A stretch of 64,000 nt of DNA, from the NCBI RefSeq assembly GCF_905147365.1, contig NC_056417.1, positions 7,524,501-7,588,500 of the forward strand, given 5' to 3'. Both the position numbers and the translations under genes were made by a program. Source of the stretch: Aricia agestis (Eukaryota; Arthropoda; Insecta; Lepidoptera; Lycaenidae). Shown one piece after another: positions 46,501-58,500 of the stretch. Within the stretch, counting starts at the first letter, position 1, and each line of letters begins with the position of its first letter. Below the pieces are notes generated by a model that did no database searches, was not told where the DNA came from, and saw only the letters and a program-made list of their open reading frames with translations.

Positions 46501-49500
46501 GTTCAATAAAGATAGCTTAAAATACAAAACGTATGACGTCACACTATGGCCGACAGTGTTTTCGGCGGCATTTATAAGGCATATTTTTCAATTAACATTT
46601 TTATGGGTTTCTACTGTGTAAAATATTAAAATATTAGTTTTTTTTTGTAATAATGTATGATTATGAAGCGATTAGCATGAAGAAAAAAATGAGGTCAAGT
46701 AGCCTATTGACAGACCAACGTTATTTGGTCGAATATGTCAATTCAATGTTAATTGTGATCTGTCAGCTGGGTTTGACGTAACGCAACCATACTACTTAGG
46801 TCCCCGATTTGCATAGGAATCAACTTCTCTGATAGTACATTTCCCGCGCGATGCACGAATACGCAACGGCGCAACGGAGTTGTGCTGTTGTGGGCGTCAT
46901 CTAAATCTCAAAATTATGTAGTTGTTGTGTAATTAAATGAAACTTATAATATTTCAGGTGCTCCTATTCTCGCGTCTCTTCGGTCCAGGGAAGTTGTCCA
47001 GTTTGCCTCAGATCTGGCGCGGCGTGAAGAGGCGTAGGCGGCGCAAGCGCAGCGGCAGTACATCCAGCGATACGCCACTGCCAGCTGAAGTACAGGAGCC
47101 GCAGTACGCTAGTGATGATGAGGAGAAATTTCTCAGGTATGTAGTTGAGTCTTCAATAATTATTATCGAATATTTTTTATGACTGGCAATAACTATATGC
47201 AAAACTGTGTGTGTGTTTTAATATAGGGCTAATCTCTCTGAGCCTCATAGTAATAAACTTAATACAAGTTCCTTGCAACCTGGAAATTCTGTTTAAGTAC
47301 AATAATTAGACTGTATATTTGAGAAATTCTATCAAAATTGGTCTTTTCTCTTTACATATTACTTTACAATAACTTAAATTTTATGTAAACAAATTGATTC
47401 ATAGGCAGATAGTTATTGGATAAGTTAGTCATAATCATGGAGCATAATCATCAGCCTATGAATCAACTTCTCCGATAGTATGTACTGAGTACTTACACAA
47501 TTTACCGTCTATGTTTTTAGTAACATATTTAAATACACTCCAACAGGCCAATGGAAGAGAACACCCAATCCTCGCAGAATGACAACAACACTTCAAACAC
47601 AGGCGACAAGTCGCAGAGGCCGACGCCGGCGCATTGGCGCTTCGGCCCCGCGCAGGCGTGGTACGACATGCTCAACGTACCGGAGACAGGAGAGGGATTC
47701 GACTATGGATTTAAAGTCAAGGTGATAGAGCTTAAAATACTTTAACATGAACGCAGCTTATAATGACAAGCCGACGCCGGCGCATTGGCGCCTCGGCCCC
47801 GCGCAGGCGTGGTACGACATCGACATGCTTAACGTACCGGAGACCGGCGAGGGATTCGATTATGGATTCAAAGTCAAGGTGATAGAGTTTAAAATACTTC
47901 AACATAGCTTACAATGATGACTATAAACTTACTCGTTCTTAAATTACAATAAATCCATTTTTATGTTACGCCCCTTATTGCACTCTTTGTCTGTCTGGGG
48001 CTTTTCCTAAATATCAGACATAGGCATGTATGATGGATATGTTGACAAAACAAAAATTTTACTCATACTGTCCTGAAAATAACAGTAGGTATCTACCTGT
48101 TTTTAGGGTTCCTTATCCAAAGGGTGAAAACGGGACCCTATTCATGAGATTTCGATGTCTGTCTTTTCGTCTGAAATTTTCACGGTACGGAACCCTTCAT
48201 ATGCGAGTCCGACTTGCACTTGGTCGATTTTTCATAATACTAACTTTATAATTTTGGCTAAAATCATGTTTATTAAATAAAAAATTACCTTGCAGGCTCC
48301 ATCACCGGACCCCGAAGCGAAGCCTGCAGAGGAACCAGAGAAGGTGGACTCTCCCGACAGCGGTTTCCCAGATGATGCGTTTCTGATGGTGTCCCAGCTG
48401 CAATGGGAGGATGAAGTTATATGGGACGGCAGTGAGATTAAGCAGAAGGTGAAGGATTTAAAAAAATATTTTGAGCAAAGAAAAGTTATTTTCTTAGCAA
48501 GAATATGGTTGTTTATGGGTCAGAGTAAGGAGCATTAGGAGAGAGCGCTAACATCACGTTAATTTTTCAATTTGTCGGACCTTTTGTCAGATTTTACGTG
48601 TGATAATTTTTTGGTGAGCGCGTATAAATACACACCGTGATTGCAAAAATTCTTTCACGGCGGGTGATGCGTCACAACATGCTTGGTCATTCCTCTGTAT
48701 GCGCTATCACTTTGAATGTATTCGCAGGTGCTAGCTCGTCTCAACAGCAAAAGTAACGCGGCGGGCTGGGTGCCCACGTCAGTGAGCCGCACCGCGCAGC
48801 AGTTCTCGCACCCGCGCCCGCAGCCCCCCACACTTGTTACACCTAAACTACCCACGTGAGTTTTTTTTTGAGCAAACGGGTCACCTGATGGAAAGCAACT
48901 ACCGTCGCCCATGGACACTCCCAACTTGATTATGTGCTAACTTGATTATAAGCCCCAAAGAAATAAGAGGGGTGTTATAAGTTTGACGTGTTTGTCTGTG
49001 TGTGTGTGTGGCTCTAGATGCTGTTATAAAAACGCATTACTGACCCGAAGGATGATTACTTGCGACAAGTAAGCATCAGGCGTTTGACAACAACAGCACA
49101 ATGTCTGTCAGAAATTACGTATACTTACGAAATTTTAGACAAGCAGCAGATATTGTGCTATGTTTGCTGTCAGAAAAAGTACATAATCCGAATGATACAT
49201 AATGAATAGATGCCGAGTGTAATCATATTGTCCTTGGTGTGCCTTTCGTTTCTCAGTAACTCATACAAAAACAATAATATCCGGGGCTGGTTTTCATCGC
49301 TACCAGTGCCCTGGGCGGGATTCCTTCGGCACCCAGGATGCTGATAGTGCTAAAATAAAGGCGGCGCCCCTTTTTATCCGGTGCCCTGGGCGGTCGCCCA
49401 GCGTCGCCCCCCCCCCCCCCCCCCCCCCTAACGCCGCTACTGATATTATCTACAGGACGTCAACATCAACCAGCGGGACTGGGACTCCAGCAGAAGGCGA

Positions 49501-52500
49501 AGACAACACCTGGTACAGCATCTTCCCAGTGGAAAATGAGGAGCTGGTCTATGGGACGTGGGAGGAGGAGGTCATATGGGACGCGGAGAATATGCCCATG
49601 GTACCCAAACCCAAGATCCTGACGTTGGACCCCAACGATGAGAACATTATATTGGGGATACCAGATGACGTGGACCCGTCAAAGATCACTAGAGGTAGGC
49701 GAAATACTCGTTGGCAGTCCTATTATTGGTTTTTAGTATTTTGTTTGAAAATGCAAGGAATGCTCGGTTAATACTAGGAATGAAGTCCTACATTCCTTGT
49801 TCGATCCATTTCGCTGTCTACCAAACATCAAACAAACGTTAAACACGTTGATTTCGACATTTACTGAGAATACTATTTGTAGCTTAGCATAAACAGGGAA
49901 TTGTATCAAATGTTACGTTAAAATAGTGTAAGTCATTACAAGTTATATTGTAGTATTATTTTATTTTATTTTTAATAGTGTACCTCAAGTAAATTTTTTA
50001 ATGACATCCAGAAAGGGGACCAGCTCCCAAGGTGAAGATCCCTCATCCCCACGTGAAAAAGTCCAAGATCCTGCTTGGCAAGGCTGGTGTGATCAACGTC
50101 CTGCAAGAGGACGCGCCACCGCCGCCGCCCAAGTCCCCAGATCGGGATCCCTTCAATATATCTAATGACGTGTAAGTATAAGAATAATTTATTTGTAGGC
50201 AGATAGTGGACCTACTATTTGGTGGGGTATATCAAGTCAATAGATAGGGCTTAACGTCATAACGTCCAGATTAGTTTTTTCACCTATCGGCTATCAGGCT
50301 GATAAAAAAAAACTCTGCTTAAAATTTATTTATTTCTCTTTTCAGATACTACCAACCAAAATCCCAGAACCCGCGTCTCAAAGTAGGTGGCGGGCAACTA
50401 ATACAGCACAGTACGCCCGTAGTGGAGTTGCGCGCGCCGTTCATACAGACGCACATGGGCCCCGCCCGCTTGCGTGCGTTCCACCGGCCCGCCATGCGGA
50501 AACTAACGTACGGTCCGCTAGCTGCCCCAGGCCCGCATCCCGTACAACCGTTGATCAAACACATCAATAAGAAGGCTAAGGTAAATACTGTTATGTGCTA
50601 GGGTTCGAAGGATTTGGAGAGAATGATAGATAGTCAGCAGTATCTTGAAGACTTCATTCACTAGGTCTAATACAAAGCACTAGGTCCAAACACTTAGCAC
50701 TCACAATGTCCCAGGTCGTAGCCAAGTCGTAGGTTTCACTCTTGATCACTTATTTTCACTTCATGTCCCCTTGTCCTCAAGGGGACATGAAGTGAAAATA
50801 AGTGAAGTGATAGCTCAAACTGAACTGATTCGCTGGCCCGGCTAACTGCGGCTATTTATATGGGCCGAGGCGAGTCCCAGACTGTTCCAGAGAGTTCGTT
50901 TCTAGAACGTACCTGACTCGCGTAAACATATGGGTTGAACGTTTCTAGAAAATACGCGCATGTACTAACGCCATCTAGTATCGAGTAGGGAATTTATGTT
51001 GTCTGTGTACCCTGAGTGGTTCAACTAGTTGACGCTAGATGGCACTGTGTGTCCGTATACGTAACAATACGACTAGATTTACAATATAAGCGTCGTTTAC
51101 ACTCAGCGAATGCAGCTGCTCCTCGTGTTGTTGGAAATATTTCCCTGAATACTTTTTTACACTCAGCTTTCTACTCACTTGCTGCGTCAGACAGCGGCAG
51201 CTGCATGACTATTTACATTCTCGCGCTGCTCACTTCACTGCCCAACAGAGCTGAGTATAAACGACGCGTAAGAATCACAACACGGACGCACATGTACCCA
51301 TTAGTTTGTAAGTACACGCATAGACTAAGGAAAATATGTACACGTAATATATTTAATTACGAACCGATGGTAGGCGTCACGTAAAAACAAGGCCTTTTGT
51401 ACCATCAATGAAATTGATTCCTAGGCAGTTGACGGACCGATGTGATCAGTCAGATGGGTTTGACTTAATGCGACAAAATTACTATTAGGTCCGCCATCTG
51501 CCTAGGTATCAACTTCTCTGATAGTAGAAATTCATAATATTTTTTTTAGGCATGCATTTAAATCAATATCTGTATATTCCCTTTTTTCGATCAAAATATT
51601 TGAAATTTTCACCAAAATTACTGACTTGCACACTAATTATGCACCCTAAATAATGCGAATTAAGCGTACTATTTAAAGTTATTTACAAAACTGTTTTACT
51701 GAACGAATAACTATTATTAAAGTAGCATATCTAACAATTCCTTAGTTCAACAAACATACTACAACTTTTTAAAGGAAAACCATCACCTAAATTACTTTTA
51801 GGAACATCATTTATTCAAAATAAAACCAGATTTAATCTTTTATATTCATATAATTAAGAACACATAAAAATCATCAAGTGCTAACTTAACATGGACTACA
51901 CTTTGGCACACTAAATGGTAACTCAGTTTATAAACAATTATAATTAAACAATCGGCAAAGAGCGAGTCGGATTCGCGCACAAAGACTTCCTTACCGATAT
52001 ATATTGCAAAATAATTAAGCCTCCGGCTTAGGAATTGCACTCTAGGGGTTGACAAGCTACTAAAGAAAAAAAAAAGAAAAAACAACTGGCTTCAATTATG
52101 AGTAGACGGAGCGCCGCTACGCGCCGCTACTCCTACTTCTGGGTGGTTCACAAAAAAATTACCACGATGGCTAAGGCTATATCTATCCATCTAACCTAAC
52201 CCAATCAAGTCGTATTGGGCCAACATTGCTATTAATTATCTAAGAATCATTAATAAATTATTAACCCATACAATTACAATACAGTAGTGAATTTTGATTA
52301 TTTTTATCAAGAAACCTTGAATTATATAGTTTTGGAATTAATATTTCACCATATCATAATTACCTTATACGTGGGAGAGCCATGCTTCGGCACGAATGGG
52401 CCGGCTCGACCGGAGAAATACCACGTTCTCACAGAAAACCGGCGTGAAACAGCGCTTGCGCTGTGTTTCGCCGAGTGAGTGAGTTTACCGGAGGCCCAAT

Positions 52501-55500
52501 CCCCTACCCTATTCCCTTTCCTACCCTCCCCTATTCCCTTCCCTTCCCATCCCTACCCTCCCCTATTACCCTATTCCCTCTTCAAAGGCCGGCAACGCAC
52601 CTGCAGCTCTTCTGATGCTGCGAGTGTCCATGGGCGACGGAAGTTGCTTTCCATCAGGTGACCCGTTTGCTCGTTTGCCCCCTTCTTTCATAAAAAAAAA
52701 AATTACCAAAAATCTTTGTCGGTAACACAGATATAGATCAAGATATATCTGTGGTCGCTAAAGAGTAAAGAGCGAGCGCAAAGGAGTGAGTGCGGCGTTA
52801 GATGAGGAGGCCCCTTAAGGAGGCCCCAACATGTTTTTCAGTAAAACAGAAAAACAAAAAGAAAATAAAGTTAGGTTAAACAATTTTTTGTTGCACGATT
52901 TGTCAATTTGTAGACTTGTTTTGATAATATAAATTTATTTTATTGTGGTGGTGCACTTTTCGATATCGTTTTTAGAAATTCCGTTGTAAGATTGTCCAAT
53001 TTAGAGTGCAAGTTAGTATTTTTAATAAACAATTTAAATTTTCGTTTTACAAATAATATATCCGATGTATGAACCATATTTTTGGTGTGAATTCGGTTAT
53101 AAAGGTCGTCTCGTTTTGTATGATGTTTAAGTTTTTTTTGAAGGACATGTTCAGTTAATCAATTGTTTTTTTTGATCAGCATTAGTTTTTCTGGTATGCA
53201 TTCAGTTAATTAGTGGAGTTACCTAGTGTGCTGAAAAATTATTCTGATGGATGATTTAATAATATCCCTTTTTTTTACATCAACGTTTTATTCCAGCAAC
53301 GCGAAGCCGAGCGTCTCGCGTCTGGCGGCGGCGACGTGTTCTTCATGCGTACGCCCGAAGACCTTAGCGGTCGGGACGGCGAGCTAGTCCTGGTTGAGTT
53401 CTGCGAGGAGCACCCGCCGCTCATCAGCCAGGTCGGCATGTGCTCCAAGATCAAGAATTACTACAAGCGGACTACTACCAAGGTAAGATCTTTTTGTTAA
53501 GTATGTCATGCCCGGAAGGTATGTCATAATGATGGACTTTCGACTTTTTTACACTTTCGATTTTACTTCCAATATAAATTATCATTTATAACGATTGGTA
53601 AAGACAATTAACCAATCTCTACTATCTTAATAATACTAATGTTATAAATGTGATAGTTTGTCTGTCTGCCTGGCACCGCTTTACGCTTCGGGTGAACCAA
53701 TTGAAGTTAAATTGAATTGAACGGAAAATGACATAGGATAGATTTGTTGCGGAAAATGCACAGTTCCAGCGCAGATAAACGAATTTCAGCACAACGGAGT
53801 TGCGCGCATTATCATGTACTAAATACATAGACGTAGTTTTACTGGCACCCGAAGATGGACGCCGCCGTCGAGGCCGGCCTAGAAAAAGGTGGCGTGACAA
53901 GCTGGAGGCATACCAGCCAGGCTGGCTATCGGTGGCGCAGGAGCGAGAAAAATAGAAGATCCTGGGGGAGGCCTTTGCCCAGCAGTGGGACACTATAGGC
54001 TAATAAAAAAAAAAAGTATTATTATATTATACTGCTGCACTCAGAGACATTTAATGTTGATTGAACTTCAATTAAATGAAGAGTTTGACAGATAATGTAT
54101 GGGGCTTATGTCAAAATTTTGAATCAATTACATTTAAGTAATTAATGTTCCACTATCAACTCTGAGTGCGACAGAGATACATTCAAATTTTAGTGTTGAT
54201 TAAACTTCAATTTAATGACGAGTATATTATGACGAATAATGTATTGGGGGCTTATGTCAGAATCTTCATTTAATAACAATCAAGTAATTAATATTTGTTT
54301 CTGAGTGCGCAATAAGTGTTTGATTTATATAACCATATTTTATCCAAATAAACATCATTTGATTTGATTTTATTTATTACAGGACAGCGGTCCCAAGCCG
54401 CTAAAATACGGGGAAGTTGCGTACGCGCATACGTCCCCGTTCCTCGGTATATTAGCGCCGGGCGCGACGCAGCCCGTCATAGAGAATAACATGTACCGCG
54501 CGCCCATATACAACCATGATCTGCCGCAGACCGACTTCCTTATTATACGGACGAGGTATGATTTAATGAGATATAATGGGTGTTGGATTTCTATTTGCCA
54601 CCAGCATAGCTAGCACAAGCACGTAGACAAACGAAAGAAACTAAATTTTGACAGTTTTACCGGAAAAACATTGGAGTAAAAGTTTCTTTCGTATCTCGAT
54701 ATCTTTCGCTTTTAATGGTTGCTATGGAAAGAGTTTCTTGTCTTTGTCCACTGAAACTCAAGTCGATGGGTGGTGCCATGCTCGGGAATAAGATATGTAG
54801 ACATGGGAAAGAAACTGCCATTACTTTCTTCCGAAGAATCGACTGGGAAACCCCGTGCTAGCTACGCTGGTGCCGCTGTGTAGTCTATCATGTCAAACAG
54901 GCGTATTATCGTGACACATGACAGCTATATCGTGACATATTATGACAGCAGTTTGACACGATAGACCCTAAAGCTACATTATACATACCCCGCGTTCCAT
55001 TCACCAAACGCTCAAAATAGGAGGCATTTTGAGCGTTTTGATAGTTTTAAACGCTAAATGGAACGCGGCACTTTTGGCGAATAGAATTTCAAACATCTTC
55101 ATTGACAGATTAATTCATTAAGCCCCATACGCTCACCGGTGAATGAGACACAATAGAATATCTATTGTGTCTTGTTTTCCTACGATCGACGGGTTAATTA
55201 TTAATAGATTGTAAAATAACTCATAAACACAAAATTGATTATCTTAAACCTACTCGTGTTATGAAATTGTGGGTCTCAAAATCACACTTTGGCATTCATA
55301 TATAAATCAATATGGCCCTAATTTATTTGCATAACTTATCTAAATAACATTATTTCAGACAATCCTACTACATACGCGAAGTGGACGCGTTGTTCGTGGC
55401 CGGACAGGAGTGTCCACTGTATGAAGTGCCGGGACCTAACTCCAAACGAGCTAACAATTTTGTCCGAGACTTCTTACAGGTAAGCACCATATTCTATTAT

Positions 55501-58500
55501 TTTACTATTTTCCTATACTTACCTACTTCTTGTTTACAAGTTACAACAATTTTAAGCTAAATAAAATCTTTGTTAGATAGTATCGAAATCACCGTTAAAT
55601 TCTTTTAGGAACCCAAGAAAAAAACCTCAATTTATACATCTGTTATATCATTGTAATCCGCAGCGGGCCTGAGTAATATCTGTATCAATCATCTATGTAA
55701 GACATGAAAGGGATGTAAGAAATATGCAAATATTTAACGGAGTCGACGATAAGAAGTAATTTATTAAAAATATATTATTTTTTCCAGGTATTCATATACA
55801 GGTTATTCTGGAAGTCGCGCGACAACCCGCGTCGTATCAAAATGGACGACATCAAGCGCGCGTTCCCCTCGCACTCGGAGAGTTCTATACGTAAACGGCT
55901 GAAACTGTGCGCGGATTTCAAACGCACGGGGCTGGATTCCAATTGGTAAGCTGTAAAATGATTTTTTAAAATGAAATAAGGGGGCAAACGAGTCACCTGT
56001 TGGAAAGCAACTTCCGTCGCCCATGGACACTCGCAACATCAAAAAGTGCGTTGCCGGCCTTTTAAGAGGGAATAGAGTAATAGGGGAGGGTAGGGAAGGG
56101 AAGGAAATAGGGGAGGGTAGGGAAGGGAAGGTAGGGGATTGGGCCTCCGGTAAAGTCACTCGGCGAAACACAGCGCAAGCGCTGTTTTACGCTGGTTTTC
56201 TGTGAGAACGTGGTATTTCTCCGGTCGAGCCGGCCCATTCGTGCCGAAGCATGGCTCTCGTACGCTTAAGTGATGATGATGATGTTTTATAGTATATCAT
56301 CAAAACTACTCATTGACCTAACTTGCGCTAGCGCATTATTCTTATTAACCTTTTCCTCCTCAGGTGGGTGATCAAACCCGACTTCCGTCTGCCTTCCGAA
56401 GAGGAGATCCGAGCCATGGTGTCTCCTGAGCAATGCTGCGCGTACTTCAGCATGGCGTCGGCTGAACAGCGGCTCAAGGACGCCGGCTACGGCGAGAAGT
56501 TCATCTTCACCCCGCAGGAGGATGATGATGAGGAGTTGCAGCTGAAGATGGATGATGAGGTCAGTAGTCAGGTCGTGCATGACGTAGAAGTATGTCGTTG
56601 AAGATGTATAATAATTTTGAGAGAGTATAGGTACAGCTATAGTTCGTTACGATCCTAAACAAATAAAAATGTCATGCAAGAAGTGAATTTGACTGGAGTT
56701 AAAAGTGAATTATGTGCAGTATAATGTATAGACCAGGGGTTCCCAATTTTTTTCACTTTCACTTCACAATATTTCACGGCGCGGCCGGCGGCGCCCTACT
56801 TTACCTAGCTATTAGAAAAATATACAAAAGTAATCATCTTTAATGATTTTTGTTAGGTGAGCAGGTAAATGAGGTCAATGATAGTGTGCATAACAGTCCA
56901 AACAGACACCTGAATGTGTTGGGTAGCAGGTGGGATTCCACGTTGTTGAAGCATTGGGTGCAGCTCCATGCTCCGATAGCTCGGTTCACATATATAATTA
57001 AATTAATTAATGATGTTATTCCAATTTATTTCATATTTTACTAACACTAGATTAAGGACCTATTGTTGAAACTGACACTATGGATGAAAATCTGAAATAA
57101 ATTAATTGAATTGAATTGAATAATGAAAAAGCATCGACCTGTTTTACATAAATATAATATACTCGTAACTTTGGTTTTAATAAGTAATTTTCTCTGTCAA
57201 GAAAGTGAAGAAATTAAAAAGTGGCAATATCTTAGGGCGGTATAAATAGTCAGTTCTCAAGATGCATCTCGGTCTCAAGACGCGGTTCGCCTCTATGATT
57301 GGTCCAAATTTTGACAGCCAACCAATCACAGAGCCTGAACCGTGTCTTGAGACCGAGATGCATCTTAAGTACTGACTATTGACTTATGACTGTTGAAATT
57401 AAGAAACGAACAATACATAATATTATGTTACTTATGTAAGTAGTTAACAAATTACAATCCAAAATATATCTTGTTAAGTACTATTTTATAAGCAACCGCC
57501 TGTACAAGGTGCTGAGTTTGTATATTGTATACTATACTTGGATGCTAATAAAGTCTTTGAATCTTATTTATGCCGGCCTTAGTGTCATCCCTTTTTTCTT
57601 AGATTGATTTGAAAGGTTACTACGATGTTGCCACTTTTTATTATTTCTTCAGTTTCTTGACAGACTATAGTTTCACATTTGAACTAGGTCACTAAACTAA
57701 TTCCCCTTTCAGGTGAAAGTAGCTCCATGGAACACAACTCGAGCGTACATTCAAGCCATGCGGGGCAAGTGTCTGCTGCAGCTGACGGGCCCGGCTGACC
57801 CGACAGGTTGCGGGGAAGGGTTCTCCTACGTCCGGGTTCCGAATAAACCCACCCAGCAACCCACGGATGAGCAGCAACCCAAACGCACGGTTACTGGTAC
57901 TGACGCCGATCTGCGTCGACTGAGTCTGAACAATGCAAAGGCTCTGCTCCGCAAGTTCGGTGTGCCGGAAGAGGAGGTAAGATTCACTGTCTCATTCTAA
58001 CATTAAACGGTATATCGTTGAATATAATTATTGCAATAAGTTTTTAAGAGCGGGCTTTAAAATTTTGCTGTGTTTTCTAATAAGCATTACGATCCCGGAA
58101 GACGATTGACTTAAATAAAATTGAGTTTATTTAATCATTGTATATTTATCTGATATTTGCCTAACGGAAAACACGATTCACTTACTTTGACTCAATAGTT
58201 TTATTTTCGAAATTATTAATCTTCCTGGGATTTTCAACAAATATCTGTTACACTGATTGAGTTACTATCATTAAATAACTTGCACTACTACAATCATACA
58301 CTTTATAAAATAATGGCTAAAGGAAATATTAGTATTGTATTTAATTTTTAAGTAATCATCAAAAACATTTTTGGGACTTACGATCTTTACTTTCGTGCTA
58401 TAATGCGGGAACCGTTGTTACGCGATATTGTTCACTATTAGCTGCAGCGCAAAGTACAATTCATGCAGGCACGATTCATGGAATCATTATATCACGATTG

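Noticed and set aside
47757..47877. Copy of TAF1 exon 6 as a functional alternative exon
   Set aside because: Entering at the AG at 47755-47756 from exon 5 (phase 2) gives an immediate stop, and from exon 6 (phase 0) shifts the frame. Kept as a relic, with the finding noted.
56287..56580. 97-codon minus-strand frame opposite TAF1 exon 16
   Set aside because: The plus strand encodes the winged helix in phase with its neighbours; the reverse frame is a shadow.
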